Assembly (NCBI GenBank): GCA_040218535.1
Contig: JAVJRG010000006.1
Location: 1 to 64,000, forward strand
Length of the DNA: 64,000 nucleotides
DNA from: Lacipirellulaceae bacterium
GTDB taxonomy: Bacteria; Planctomycetota; Planctomycetia; Pirellulales; Lacipirellulaceae
Direction: 5' to 3'
The position numbers and the translations under genes are program-made. Under the pieces are notes generated by a model. It was not told where the DNA came from, made no database searches, and was given only the letters and a program-made list of their open reading frames with translations. Positions 47,483 to 56,818 of the stretch are shown here, piece after piece (the first letter of the stretch is position 1; the number at the start of each line of letters is the position of its first letter).

Positions 47483-47499
47483 GCTTCAAGTGAGTCCGA

Positions 47500-48918
47500 C
47501 TAATCTAGCACCGCTTTCGAGACTCTTTCAAATTCCCCTTCACTCATTGCCGCGCTTTCCTGATACTGCGCAGGAGAGGGCAAGTCTTCGTACTCAATCA
47601 CGCCGTGATTGGCGACCACGACACGCCAAATATCATCGCGATTAACTCGGAAAAAATCCTTTGTGAAGTCAACGCGATTGACCCGAGTGCTATGCAAGGC
47701 CTCGTGAATAAGTCCCAAGAGTTCCGCGGCGCGTTCGCTGGAAACAAGCATATGCAATTCAAATGGAAAGGGCGTCGCTTGTTTAGAGAGTTCTTCAATC
47801 ACTCCGTGTGGGTCGCTGCGGCTTGTCATATTGATCTTGAAGATGCCTTCCCCAAAGGTGCCAATATTCGAGGCGACGTAAATATGGCCCTTTTCTCGAT
47901 CTCTCCAAAGATCCGACGTATGTGAGGCCTCAGCCTCAAGGTCGGCAAGTTGCTTCTTGAGCTTTTCAAGAACCGTATCGTCACCAACCGACGTTTCACT
48001 AGCGCTCGCTAGCTTGTCGCGGATCGCTGACTTTTCTGATTCAATTCGGGAAAGCTCAGCTTCCAACTCTTCTTGCCGACGCCTCTCTTCCTGAATCTGC
48101 TTCGCGACTGCATGTCGCTGCATCCTGTTTCGCTTACGACGGACCTCCTCGTGGTAACGCTGCACGAGCTCGCGATTGAGCTCTTCCTCTCGACGATTGA
48201 GGATGTGGCAGTCATTCCGTCGGCAGAAGTCGATCGCCTCTTTTAGACGCTGCTTTGAACCCTCAAGGTTGGTCGCCGTGACATCCAGGAGGATCGCCTC
48301 AAATCGATCTTCGAGGAATCGATTCCCAAGTCGCTTGAGGCGAAGATCTTGCTCATCGGCTTTGCGGATTCTCCCCTCAGCATCCTTCTTGGCCTCGTCA
48401 ATGCGTTCGACGATTTTCGCATTTTGCACGTTGAGTTTAGCGGCTTCGTCTTTGACAAGCTGATCGAAGTTTTTCTTAAAGCCTTGGTTGATGTTTGCTG
48501 CCGTGGTGATCTGAGCATTGCTGAGCACCAGTGCGCGCTCGGTCCGCTTGCGAGCCTCGTCCGCGTGTAACTTATCGCGTTTAAGCCGTGCGATCTGAAA
48601 CAAAGCCGCACCTGCCGCGACGACTGCTCCAATCGAGCCCCAGGTCGAATTGCTCACATTGCCGTTGAGCAAACCGAGCAAAGTGATGCCGATAAGCGCA
48701 ACACCACAGCCAATCAAGACCTGAAGAAGACGGTCTGCCCAGGTAGGGGTTGGCTTACCTTTCGGTTTGGGAGGGGCGGCAATCGCCTCATGAGCGTAGT
48801 CGACGAAAACAACTTTCTGCTCGCAACTGGGACAAGCAATAGCATCGGCGAACTGCTCTGCCTGCCCTTGGGCGGCGGAGCCACACTTGGGGCAATACAG
48901 TTTGATGATCTTCGACAT
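47500..48918 (-). CDS. Zinc-ribbon membrane protein with coiled coil and T5orf172 (GIY-YIG-like) domain
   Basis: A 472-aa protein from the Met at 48918 (an open frame extends back to 49143 but does not look native). A zinc ribbon (C9-x2-C12, C29-x2-C32) is followed by two hydrophobic helices (about 62-82 and 92-108), then a long coiled coil (about 110-370), which resembles DUF4041. The C-terminus (about 375-465) is a T5orf172/MUG113-type GIY-YIG domain: GHIYVASNIGTFGEG, IFKINMTSR, FPFELH, HEALHSTRVN. The catalytic Tyr and Arg positions look kept; the second Tyr of GIY-YIG is Phe. Cytosolic DUF4041-T5orf172 proteins are known from phages and mobile islands; the membrane anchor here is unusual. 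Function not known; a nuclease or defence role is possible. Confidence 0.7.
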   Translation of the reverse strand: MSKIIKLYCPKCGSAAQGQAEQFADAIACPSCEQKVVFVDYAHEAIAAPPKPKGKPTPTWADRLLQVLIGCGVALIGITLLGLLNGNVSNSTWGSIGAVVAAGAALFQIARLKRDKLHADEARKRTERALVLSNAQITTAANINQGFKKNFDQLVKDEAAKLNVQNAKIVERIDEAKKDAEGRIRKADEQDLRLKRLGNRFLEDRFEAILLDVTATNLEGSKQRLKEAIDFCRRNDCHILNRREEELNRELVQRYHEEVRRKRNRMQRHAVAKQIQEERRRQEELEAELSRIESEKSAIRDKLASASETSVGDDTVLEKLKKQLADLEAEASHTSDLWRDREKGHIYVASNIGTFGEGIFKINMTSRSDPHGVIEELSKQATPFPFELHMLVSSERAAELLGLIHEALHSTRVNRVDFTKDFFRVNRDDIWRVVVANHGVIEYEDLPSPAQYQESAAMSEGEFERVSKAVLD

Positions 48919-49180
48919 TGAAGAGACAACTGTGGTCTGAAGGGATACAAGCCGCTGCCGAGACACTCTTGCCAGATGCCGGGAAAGCTTTCCTGAAAGC
49001 TTTTGCAGTTGCACTGACTGGCATGCGGAACGCCACCACACACGAAGGCTCCCCGCTAAAGAACTATTTTGACCTGCTACAGGCCCCCAATCAAGCCGAG
49101 CGTCCCCAGTCAGCTGGGATTTTCCAAGCAGTTGGGCATTCACACCACTACTACCGGAAAAGCCCTAGATGGTTACTTGG

Positions 49181-50194
49181 TCATTTCTTGACTAGAACCC
49201 ATCGCGTAAGAATCCCCGAGGCATCCTCAAAATAGCGCCATGAAGCGGCAAAGAACGTGATGTAGCGGTTATAGGTTTTCACGTCGACGAGCTTCAATGC
49301 GGCTTCTCGATTTTCGACAAGCCGCTCGAACCAGGCCCGTAGCGTCGGGCGATAATCATGCACCGAACAATGCGAGATTCTAAAGCCGGCTGCCTCAAAA
49401 GCATCGCGGTGATGACGAAACGAAGCCCCCATCGAACCGGGAAAGTAAATCTGCGACGCTGCTGCCCCGGCAATCAGATGCTCCTGAGTTCGGCAAAAGA
49501 AGTGATGCACCATCCGTCCATCAGGTTTCAGTGCCCCATACAATTTCTTTACAAGCATGGGAATCTCATCTTCGCGGACGTGCTCCCACGCGCCAATCGA
49601 ATAGATGGCGTCATACGCCCCTTGCTCATAGTCTCGCGTCACAAAGTTGTCGTACTTCACTTGGAAACCGTTATGGCTTTCGTTGTACTTCACTTGTTCC
49701 TGCGATAGTGTCAAACCGTGCAAACCTTGCTTGTCCCCGGTCTCCTCGTAAATCCGCTTGAGCATTGCACCCCAGCCACAGCCAAGCTCCAAGATCTGCT
49801 CACCCGGCTGGGGAGCAATCAAGTTCAGGATAAAGTCGGCTTTGTGCTGCTGAGCTTCTTCGATGGTCTCCTCAGCGCTATGGAAGTCCGCACACGTGTA
49901 AAACATGTACTTTCTGTCCAAGAATAGCTCGTAGAACTCGTTAGAAACATCGTAATGCTCAGCGATGCCCAGCGCGTGATCCTGCTTCATTTTCGCGCGG
50001 ACGAGTAGCCGCCTGAGCGGTCGAATCGGCCACGCCGTCCGAATCCATTTGAGTCCGCGAGGCAGCTCGTCGGTCAGATTCTTCCAAGCTTGCTCTTCAT
50101 CCAAAGGCTTGGGGGAACGAATGTGGAACTGCAGGTAGGCGTAAGAAATACCGTAGACAAACCATTCGATGAAAAACAACGGCACGCGCAACAT
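49181..50194 (-). CDS. SAM-dependent methyltransferase of the cyclopropane-fatty-acid synthase family
   Basis: A 337-aa protein starting at ATG 50194 (MLRVPLFFIEWFVYG); the open frame before it has no start signal. The N-terminal helices FIEWFVYGISYAYLQ may bind the membrane. The methyltransferase includes LGIAEHYDVSNEFYELFLD, YTCADF, the SAM motif LELGCGWGAM, LTLSQEQVKY and SIGAWEHV, typical of CFA synthases and related lipid methyltransferases. Shorter than classic CFA synthase (about 380 aa). It probably modifies unsaturated fatty acyl chains or a similar lipid substrate. Confidence 0.82.
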   Translation of the reverse strand: MLRVPLFFIEWFVYGISYAYLQFHIRSPKPLDEEQAWKNLTDELPRGLKWIRTAWPIRPLRRLLVRAKMKQDHALGIAEHYDVSNEFYELFLDRKYMFYTCADFHSAEETIEEAQQHKADFILNLIAPQPGEQILELGCGWGAMLKRIYEETGDKQGLHGLTLSQEQVKYNESHNGFQVKYDNFVTRDYEQGAYDAIYSIGAWEHVREDEIPMLVKKLYGALKPDGRMVHHFFCRTQEHLIAGAAASQIYFPGSMGASFRHHRDAFEAAGFRISHCSVHDYRPTLRAWFERLVENREAALKLVDVKTYNRYITFFAASWRYFEDASGILTRWVLVKK

Positions 50195-50410
50195 AGATAA
50201 CCCAACTTCTCGTGAGTGGAGAGTCCGCAGGCGAGCGATTAGTATGGTTCGGCCAACCGCACACGACAAGTCCGTTGGGCGACTCAAGCGGGAGTTGTTG
50301 AATGCGCTTGCAAGAAAAAAGTTTGACGACTCGTCTTTAACCTGCCACATTGCACGCTCCCCCTCGACAGATTGGGCGATCAACGTCGATACAAAAAGGG
50401 CACACAGAGA

Positions 50411-50791
50411 ATGAGCACCCCGAAGAATGTTCTCGGCGAGGACCTTCAACCTTGCTGCACTGACCCCATGACGGGCTTCTATCGTGATGGCACTTGTCGC
50501 ACCGGGCCAGGCGATATGGGAGTGCACACCGTCTGTGCGGAAATGAACGCCGCCTTCCTCGATTTCTCCAAGTCACGCGGCAACGATTTGTCGACGCCAC
50601 AGCCCCAGTACCAATTCCCCGGCTTAGAGCCCGGCGACCGTTGGTGCCTCTGCGCACAACGCTGGCAAGAAGCGTTCGAAGCGGGAATGGCACCAGCAGT
50701 CATCTTGGCCTCAACGCACATGTCGACACTTGAGTTCGTCGATCTCGACGACCTCAAAGAGCACGCCCTCGACGCAGAATCGCATTTCTGA
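50411..50791 (+). CDS. DUF2237 family protein
   Basis: A 126-aa protein. ATG 50411 is chosen because NVLGEDLQPCCTDPMTGFYRDG is the family start; an upstream in-frame codon at 50372 adds unrelated residues. The conserved VCAEMNAAFLDFSKSRGNDL and PGDRWCLCAQRWQEA segments confirm DUF2237, a small Cys-containing family of unknown function. Divergent from the CFA-like gene. Confidence 0.9.
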   Translation: MSTPKNVLGEDLQPCCTDPMTGFYRDGTCRTGPGDMGVHTVCAEMNAAFLDFSKSRGNDLSTPQPQYQFPGLEPGDRWCLCAQRWQEAFEAGMAPAVILASTHMSTLEFVDLDDLKEHALDAESHF

Positions 50792-50813
50792 GGTTCTTTG
50801 CTCATGATCCGAT

Positions 50814-50860
50814 GCGTAAGCGAGGGACTACTCCAGGAGAGTATTCTCCCTCGCTTACGC
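50814..50860. repeat. 14-bp perfect palindromic element
   Basis: GCGTAAGCGAGGGA and TCCCTCGCTTACGC with a 19-nt loop lie between the DUF2237 gene and the cytochrome gene. It may act as a terminator for the DUF2237 gene, but no U-run follows. Confidence 0.7.
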
Positions 50861-50917
50861 TTCGGGTTATGATTCTTGTGCTGCTCTCAACGACTCACTC
50901 ACAGTACGAGCTCCCAA

Positions 50918-53386
50918 ATGCGACTGCCATTTCTCATTGCATCGATCCTTGCTGGAATCCTTTCATTAAACGCTTCAAGCCTCGCCGCCCCCCCGCGCGT
51001 CCTTCTCGAAGGCTTCGAGCTTGAGCAAATCGCCAAAGAGCCAGAAATCGTCACTCCCGTCGGCATGACCTTCGACGACCAAGGCCGCATGTTCGTCATC
51101 GAGTCACACACGCACCAACGTCCCGACGATTACGAAGGACCGAAGGGCGACCGCATCCTGATGTTCGCCGACAAGGATGGCGACGGCTCTTTTGAGAAGC
51201 CAACCGTATTTGCGGAAGGATTCCAGCAAGCCATGAATACCATGGCCACTGGTGAGTGGCTATACGTCGTGACTCGCCGCGAAGTAACAAGGATTCGTGA
51301 CACCGATCTCGATGGCAAAGCGGATGAAACGAAGAACGTACTAACGTTGGAAACCGAAGCGCAGTATCCGCACAATGGGTTGAGTGGGATTGCCTTATTC
51401 GGACTCGATGAGGCCCTATTGATTGGGTTGGGTGAAAACTTCGGCGGTGATTACACACTCGTTGGCAGCGACGGAAGTCGCGACTCAGGGGAGGGCGGCG
51501 TCGGCGTCATCTATGAATGTCTCCCCGACGGCAGTGAACTGGGCAGGCTAGCTGCAGGTTTTTGGAATCCCTTTAGCATTTGCGTCATCAACGATCTACC
51601 TAGGCAGATTCCCTTCATCTTCACCGTCGACAACGACCCCGACGCAAGCCCGCCGTGCCGGCTGATCAACGTCGTTCCCGAAGGCGATTACGGACACCGC
51701 TGGGAATACGGTCGTGCCGGCCTCCATCCTCTGCAGGCTTGGGATGGAGAACTCCCTGGCACGCTGCCAATGATGTGCGGCACCGGCGAAGCTCCGACGG
51801 CGATCATCCCTCACCGTGGTTACCTCTGGGTCACAAGCTGGGGTGACCACCGCATCGAAAGGTATCGGATTCAGCAGAAGGGAATGTCGTTCACGGCTAC
51901 TCAGGAGATCGTCATCCAAGGAGACGCCGACTTCCGCCCTACCGGCATGGCGGTCGGTCCCGACGGGCACCTGTACTTCGCTGATTGGGTCAGCCGAAGT
52001 TACCCGGTCCACGGCAAAGGTCGGATCTGGCGTCTGAAGCTTCCCTCTGTGAAAGAGGGAGAGGAGGAAACTTTCGGCGACTTCCTCGCTCCCGAACTGG
52101 AGGTCACTTCTGACGATCCCTTCACACGACACCTAGCTCACTACTCCAGCAACTACCTTCCGGCGGAGCCAAACGATCAAGACAATTCGCTGGCAGTGGT
52201 GTTTTCCGAATACACGCTTGCAGAAGAGCGTCTTGGTTTCCTCGCACAGTATCGTTGGGGTTATCCCGAGGCAAAACCGCTCGCCTTGTTAAAGAGAGCG
52301 CTTGGCGACGCCTCCCCCGATGTCCGGCTCTACGCCGTCCGCTGGATCGCCGACGAGAAAATCACCGAACTCCGCGACGAAGTCGCCAAACTTCTCGAAG
52401 GTGAACTTCCCACCGAGCGTTACTATCTAGCCGTACTTGCCGCCGTCGATTGGCTCGATGGTAACGGCGGGCCGCATGATAAAGCCGTGGCGGATCGGGT
52501 GTTGGTCAGCGAACTCAAGAACACCAACCGACCACCCGCGATTCATGCCCTGGCACTCCGTCTGCTCTCGCCCAATCACGAATACCTCAATCCCAATACG
52601 CTCGCGAAGCTGCTCGACTCGCCCCACGCGGAAGTGCGGACCGAAGCGGTGCGTACGCTCGCCCAACAAGAAGCAGGCTATCGCTTCGTCAAGCTTTCCG
52701 AGATCGCTAGCGACACGAACAGCGATAGCAAGTTGCGCTGCGAAGCGATCGTTGGCCTTTCGGGGTCGGCCAAGAGGCACGAAGAGTTACTTCAGAAGCT
52801 TGCTGCAGACTCTGATCGAAACGTTGCGAGCGAAGCTGCGCGTACTCTCAGACTAGCCGGGTTGACGGCGAAACCGGCAAGCGGCACAGACGCGAAACCG
52901 CCAGCGGACGATCTGACGGCTTGGAGTGAACTTCTCGACGCATCCCCAGGCGACGCTGATTCGGGGCGGCGACTTTTCTTCAGCAAAGTTGGCCCCCAGT
53001 GTGCCGCCTGTCATCAGCATGGCGGCCGCGGAGCCAGGGTAGGGCCTGACCTGACTCGACTCTCGACTTCCACGAGCCGCGAGAAGATTCTCGCTTCAAT
53101 CCTGCAGCCCAGCCAAGAAATCGCCCCCCGTTACGTCCCGTGGGTGCTCTCCACCGACGACGGCAAGACGCATCTCGGCCTCAAGATGCCGCAAGGGGGC
53201 GATGGCGGTGCGTGGAACTACAGCGACGCCAACGGGAAAATCTTTCGCTTACGGAATGAAGAAATCGAAATGCGCGAGCCCTCAGAGATCTCCATCATGC
53301 CGGCGGGGCTTGAAAAGACCTTGTCAGTACAAGATTTCAGAGACCTCTTGGAATTTCTCGCGCCAGCTCCAAAACCGTCAAACTAG
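50918..53386 (+). CDS. Planctomycete PVC-type propeller/HEAT/cytochrome c protein
   Basis: An 822-aa exported protein from ATG 50918 with a good signal peptide (FLIASILAGILSLNASSLAA). A six-bladed glucose-dehydrogenase-like propeller (PVC membrane-bound dehydrogenase type) starts LLEGFELEQIAKEPEIVTP and includes GMTFDDQGRMFVIE, HNGLSGIALFG and TDLDGKADE. HEAT-like repeats (about 435-660) follow, then a haem-binding domain with C695-x2-C698-H699 in CAACHQHGG and an apparent axial Met in LKMPQGG. This architecture is common in planctomycetes and is thought to oxidise sugars or similar in the periplasm, passing electrons to the cytochrome. No operon partner. Confidence 0.9.
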   Translation: MRLPFLIASILAGILSLNASSLAAPPRVLLEGFELEQIAKEPEIVTPVGMTFDDQGRMFVIESHTHQRPDDYEGPKGDRILMFADKDGDGSFEKPTVFAEGFQQAMNTMATGEWLYVVTRREVTRIRDTDLDGKADETKNVLTLETEAQYPHNGLSGIALFGLDEALLIGLGENFGGDYTLVGSDGSRDSGEGGVGVIYECLPDGSELGRLAAGFWNPFSICVINDLPRQIPFIFTVDNDPDASPPCRLINVVPEGDYGHRWEYGRAGLHPLQAWDGELPGTLPMMCGTGEAPTAIIPHRGYLWVTSWGDHRIERYRIQQKGMSFTATQEIVIQGDADFRPTGMAVGPDGHLYFADWVSRSYPVHGKGRIWRLKLPSVKEGEEETFGDFLAPELEVTSDDPFTRHLAHYSSNYLPAEPNDQDNSLAVVFSEYTLAEERLGFLAQYRWGYPEAKPLALLKRALGDASPDVRLYAVRWIADEKITELRDEVAKLLEGELPTERYYLAVLAAVDWLDGNGGPHDKAVADRVLVSELKNTNRPPAIHALALRLLSPNHEYLNPNTLAKLLDSPHAEVRTEAVRTLAQQEAGYRFVKLSEIASDTNSDSKLRCEAIVGLSGSAKRHEELLQKLAADSDRNVASEAARTLRLAGLTAKPASGTDAKPPADDLTAWSELLDASPGDADSGRRLFFSKVGPQCAACHQHGGRGARVGPDLTRLSTSTSREKILASILQPSQEIAPRYVPWVLSTDDGKTHLGLKMPQGGDGGAWNYSDANGKIFRLRNEEIEMREPSEISIMPAGLEKTLSVQDFRDLLEFLAPAPKPSN

Positions 53387-53389
53387 CTC

Positions 53390-53451
53390 ATTTCGCCGCT
53401 GAGCTTGCTCCGCGCTCAAGGACCTACGCGGAGCAAGCTCAGCGGCGAAAT
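53390..53451. repeat. 25-bp perfect inverted repeat
   Basis: The 25 nt at 53390-53414 (starting ATTTCGCCGCTGAG) are the exact reverse complement of 53427-53451, with a 12-nt loop. It is the longest perfect arm in the window. It begins 3 bp after the cytochrome stop. Confidence 0.85.
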
Positions 53452-53544
53452 ACTGCTGGCCCGTTGAGGGATGCACCCGCGCGGAATAGAATTGAGCGCT
53501 CAAGGACGTTTTCTTCCCGCCTGGCCTCGGTTTGACTCTCCCGC

Positions 53545-55155
53545 ATGAGCGAATTGCACCACGAATGTGGCGTTGCCGCGATCTATCATCTTCGTAGCAA
53601 CGTTGAGGGAGCTGCCGTCAGCGACCTTTGCCCCTCGCAAGGGCCAGAGGAAATCTCGCGTTTGATGCCGCGGATGCTGCTCGACATCCAAAATCGCGGG
53701 CAGCTTTCAGCGGGGATGACTAGCTACAACCCCGTCCGTCAGCAACTGATCGATACCTATCGCAAGCTGGGTACCGTTAGCGAGGCTTTCCGCTTGAACC
53801 ATCGCGGCAAGTGCGAAGCCCTGATGCGGGAATATGCCGGCTGTGCCGCCATTGGCCATGTTCGCTACGCTACCTGCGGCAAAGAAGACGCCAGCTACGC
53901 CCAGCCGTTCGAGCGACATCACCTCCAGAAACACAAGTGGTTCAGCTTCGCCTTCAATGGTCAGCTCGCCAACTACGCCCATTTGCGCGAAAAGCTGCTC
54001 GCAGAAGACAATCACCATCTGGCCCGCACGACGGACACCGAGATCATCATGCACGAGATCAGCCGGGAACTCTCCGGCGATCGTCGCATGCCGCTGATTG
54101 ATGTGATGCGGCACTTGGCGACCCGCTTCGACGGGGCTTACAGCCTGGCGATGCTCAACGCGCTCGGCGAGATGCTCATCGCTCGCGACCCGCTCGGCGT
54201 GAAACCGATGTGCTACGCCATCGAAGGCCCGCTGCTAGCCGCCGCAAGTGAGAGCGTCGCCCTGCTGAATCTCGGCTTCCAAGCAGAATCGATCAAGTCC
54301 CTGGAACCCGGCACGGCAATCATTGTCAGCAACAACGAAATCAGCATCGAGCGATTCAGTGACAATCCCCGCCGGGCACATTGCTTCTTCGAGTGGATCT
54401 ACTTCGCGAACGTCGCTAGTACGATGGACGAGCGAAGCGTTTATCTCTCTCGGAAAGCGTTGGGGGAAGAACTCGCCGCACTGGAAGATGTCCCTCGAGA
54501 CGAAGACACGATCGTCGTCCCCGTACCTGACACAAGCAAAGCCGCCGCGGATGCGATGGCCTTCAAGCTGGGCGTCCCGAGCATCGAAGGACTCATCCGC
54601 AATCGCTACTCGGGCCGCACATTCATCGAAGGGGGCGCGAACCGTAAAGCGAAAGCCGCCTCCAAGTACACGCCGCTGCCCGAAGTCCTCGAAGGGAAGC
54701 GTGTTCTGCTGGTCGAAGACTCAATTGTTCGCTCAACGACCATGCGGGTGCTGATTTCAAAAATTCGCGACGTGGGCCGCGCCAAAGAAATCCACGTCCG
54801 CGTCGCCTGCCCACCGATCACCGCCCCCTGCTTCTACGGCATCGACATGTCCACGATCGGCGAACTCTTCGCACCGCCCTTTTTCGCCCGCGGCAATAGT
54901 AGCGTCGCTGAAGGCGAAGATGAAGAAACGATGTTCGCCAGAATGGCCACGGAACTCGGGGCCGACTCGCTGCGTTTCCTCCCAGTCGAGTCGATCGCCA
55001 ATGCCATCGAGAAACCCGCCGACAGCCTCTGCCGAGCGTGCGTTACCGGCGAGTACCCCACGCCCTGGGGCCAGAAGCTCTACAACATCGCCCTCAACCA
55101 AGAAGAGCAGGGCGGCTGCGAAGCAGGGCGGACTTACGAAGCGGCTGCGACTTGA
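53545..55155 (+). CDS. purF: Amidophosphoribosyltransferase-type enzyme (PurF)
   Basis: A 536-aa class II glutamine amidotransferase plus phosphoribosyltransferase, first committed step of purine synthesis (PRPP to phosphoribosylamine). The catalytic Cys is C8 in HHECGVAA, so a 7-residue propeptide must be removed, as in B. subtilis-type enzymes. Glutaminase motifs include [24 protein letters not shown] and DPLGVKP. The PRPP loop is [13 protein letters not shown] (Gly usual, Ser here). [12 protein letters not shown] near the end matches the region of iron-sulphur cysteines in PurF. Length is slightly above the normal 460-510. A second purF elsewhere in the genome is possible. Confidence 0.9.
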   Translation: MSELHHECGVAAIYHLRSNVEGAAVSDLCPSQGPEEISRLMPRMLLDIQNRGQLSAGMTSYNPVRQQLIDTYRKLGTVSEAFRLNHRGKCEALMREYAGCAAIGHVRYATCGKEDASYAQPFERHHLQKHKWFSFAFNGQLANYAHLREKLLAEDNHHLARTTDTEIIMHEISRELSGDRRMPLIDVMRHLATRFDGAYSLAMLNALGEMLIARDPLGVKPMCYAIEGPLLAAASESVALLNLGFQAESIKSLEPGTAIIVSNNEISIERFSDNPRRAHCFFEWIYFANVASTMDERSVYLSRKALGEELAALEDVPRDEDTIVVPVPDTSKAAADAMAFKLGVPSIEGLIRNRYSGRTFIEGGANRKAKAASKYTPLPEVLEGKRVLLVEDSIVRSTTMRVLISKIRDVGRAKEIHVRVACPPITAPCFYGIDMSTIGELFAPPFFARGNSSVAEGEDEETMFARMATELGADSLRFLPVESIANAIEKPADSLCRACVTGEYPTPWGQKLYNIALNQEEQGGCEAGRTYEAAAT

Positions 55156-55170
55156 GAGTTCTCCAGGGGA

Positions 55171-55238
55171 TTAGCCGCCGACCTTGGTCGGCGCTAGTAA
55201 GGAGTACGAGCCCCGCGCTGACCAAGGTCGGCGGCTAA
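55171..55238. repeat. 24-bp inverted repeat between purF and trmB
   Basis: The arms 55171-55194 (TTAGCCGCCGACCTTGG...) and 55215-55238 pair over 24 bp with one G-U. The right arm overlaps the trmB stop (55235-55237). Placed between convergent genes, it probably terminates both. Confidence 0.8.
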
Positions 55239-55876
55239 CTTTTCACAAACTCAGCCCGAAAAATCGGCTTGTCATCCTGCCGTTTCCGTCGCTCGAAGTG
55301 CGTGCGGTAGTCCATGTCGTGTTCGGGTTTTTTTTCTGCTACTTCGATTGGCCCTTCTAAGTCGATCTTCTCAGCGATCAGTTCCAAGGTGCTGACGAAG
55401 TACTCTTCAACATCTGTCCAAAAATGCAATCGTCCCCCAGTTTGCAGCGTGCGGACGACATCGTTTAGGAACGGTTCGTTCAGCACCCGGCGCTTTCGGT
55501 GACGTGCCTTCCACCAGGGGTCGGGGAAGTAGACATGCACCGCGGCAAGTGAGGCCTCAGGGATACATTCGCGAAACATCCGCAGCCCATCGCCGTGGAC
55601 GGAAAGGGCGTTGTCCAGTTCTCGCTGGGCGAGCTTTCCGGCAATGTACTCCGCGTACTTCCGACGGACTTCGACGCCGAGGAAATTCCGCTCAGGATGA
55701 TCCGCCGCCGCGGATTGCAGGAACAGGCCCTTCCCGCTGCCGACTTCTACCTCGAGCGGCTGTTCGACGACAAACAGCTCCGCGGGATTCCAGGGGGTCG
55801 GCAACTGCTCAACGGTCGTGAAGTGCCGCGACGTGTCGAGCCCGGGAGGGAGTTTTTTGAGAGCACGTCGGCCCAT
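55235..55876 (-). CDS. trmB: tRNA (guanine-N7-)-methyltransferase
   Basis: A 213-aa TrmB that methylates G46 in the variable loop of tRNAs. The SAM motif is VEVGSGKGLFL, then FLGVEVRRKYAEYI, and the family signature VYFPDPWWKARHRKRRVLNEPF is complete. HFWTDVEEYF and the ending follow normal length. It is followed at 111 bp by the FabZ-like gene on the same strand, with a REP-like element between. Confidence 0.95.
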   Translation of the reverse strand: MGRRALKKLPPGLDTSRHFTTVEQLPTPWNPAELFVVEQPLEVEVGSGKGLFLQSAAADHPERNFLGVEVRRKYAEYIAGKLAQRELDNALSVHGDGLRMFRECIPEASLAAVHVYFPDPWWKARHRKRRVLNEPFLNDVVRTLQTGGRLHFWTDVEEYFVSTLELIAEKIDLEGPIEVAEKKPEHDMDYRTHFERRKRQDDKPIFRAEFVKS

Positions 55877-55896
55877 GGGTTAATACTTCTCTCGAA

Positions 55897-55970
55897 TCAG
55901 CCGCAGGGCGGCCGCAGGGCGTTAGCCCCCGGGTGCCCTGAGGAACCGGATGCTAACGCATTCCGGCTAT
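55897..55970. repeat. Nested palindromic intergenic element, copy B
   Basis: Matches copy A (23176-23237) over GGGCGTTAGCCCCCGG, TGCCC, GAACCGGA, GCTAACGC and CCGGCT. The unit GCCGCAGGGCG is duplicated at its left side (AGCCGCAGGGCGGCCGCAGG). Confidence 0.75.
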
Positions 55971-55987
55971 TGTCCACGCAGCATCCT

Positions 55988-56485
55988 CTACATATTGTCC
56001 ACCGGCAGCGGAATGCCGCTCAGTTCGCCGTCGCACTTGAGGTCCGTGCCGACGAAGCACTGAAAGCGACATGTGATCATCCGCCCGCGACGTAGTTTCA
56101 GCTTCTCGCACATGACCAGTAAGCGATCACCCGGACGAACCAGCCCGCGGAATCTTACTTTGTCGAGCCCGCCAAAGCCGACCATCACGGCTCCTAACAG
56201 ATCGTGCCGCTGCGTGTGGAACGAGCATACTTGCGCCGCGGCTTCGCACATCACCACACCCGGCATCAGCGGCATCCCTGGCATGTGGCCGGGTACCCAG
56301 AACTCCTCGGGCGTCAGGTCGCGATACCCCGCACAGATGTTTGCTTCCGGGTCGTCGTAGACGATTGCCGTGAGCTGCTCCATCAAGTAACGCTGTGGAT
56401 TGTGCGAGCGAATCTCGTTGATGTCCGCCACGACCGTGTCGTAGTCGATCTCCGCAGGGTCGAGAATGACATCACGAATGGGCAA
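55988..56485 (-). CDS. FabZ-like 3-hydroxyacyl-ACP dehydratase
   Basis: A 165-aa hot-dog-fold protein. The active-site region FWVPGHMPGMPLMPGVVMCEAAAQVC has the FabZ His and Glu in FabZ-like spacing, followed by KVRFRGLVRPGDRLL. It would dehydrate beta-hydroxyacyl-ACP in fatty acid or lipid A synthesis. It differs from the standard FabZ (H-x-P-G-x-P-x-M-P-G is kept) by a longer N-terminus, so a paralogue with another acyl substrate is possible. Confidence 0.8.
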   Translation of the reverse strand: MPIRDVILDPAEIDYDTVVADINEIRSHNPQRYLMEQLTAIVYDDPEANICAGYRDLTPEEFWVPGHMPGMPLMPGVVMCEAAAQVCSFHTQRHDLLGAVMVGFGGLDKVRFRGLVRPGDRLLVMCEKLKLRRGRMITCRFQCFVGTDLKCDGELSGIPLPVDNM

Positions 56486-56526
56486 AACGAAAAGCTCTGA
56501 GAAGGAGCGAACTTCTGTAAAGCCGG

Positions 56527-56613
56527 GGTGCCACTGGCTCTACCAGTGGTTCTCCCGGGAATCCGGCACGATAAGACGGGTAAACTCGACAACACTGGCG
56601 GAGCCAGTGGCAC
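56527..56613. repeat. Inverted repeat CCACTGG-type element
   Basis: GTGCCACTGGCTCTACCAGTG near 56527-56551 is itself palindromic and pairs with the AACACTGGCGGAGCCAGTGG arm at 56590-56613. It lies between the FabZ-like and bL37-like genes. Confidence 0.65.
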
Positions 56614-56624
56614 ACAGTTACTGA

Positions 56625-56723
56625 TCAGGTCTTGATCTTCTGACGGCGGTTCTTGCGAGGACGGCTGCACGCGGGGCGCTTGCCGTGGTTAGCTTTTTTC
56701 ACTTTGCGGCCTGGCTTAGCCAT
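56625..56723 (-). CDS. 32-aa basic protein resembling ribosomal protein bL37
   Basis: A short gene below usual ORF cut-offs. ATG 56723 is preceded on its strand by GGGAG at a suitable distance. The product starts MAKPGRKVKKANHGKRP and continues CSRPRKNRRQKIKT. MAK-x-GRK and KANHGKRP match the mycobacterial bL37 pattern (MAKRGRKK...KANHGKRPNA) as I recall it. Almost half of its residues are Lys/Arg, fitting an rRNA-binding peptide. It is a single gene between two palindromic elements. The call rests on the short motif and needs database confirmation. Confidence 0.65.
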   Translation of the reverse strand: MAKPGRKVKKANHGKRPACSRPRKNRRQKIKT

Positions 56724-56818
56724 GAGAAGGGTCTCCCTATTGCTGTGATGCTGGTGTCTCTAATCGCGTTAGTATACCAATTTCAATGCCAGCGGAAAAG
56801 GCTGTGACGAGGAGCCTT

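Noticed and set aside
48919-49143. 75-residue extension of the T5orf172 protein
   Set aside because: No ribosome-binding site; residues do not look like a protein domain, and the native zinc ribbon starts at 48918.
50195-50527. N-terminal extension of the CFA-like methyltransferase
   Set aside because: It overlaps the divergent DUF2237 gene and lacks a start signal; Met at 50194 opens the real protein.
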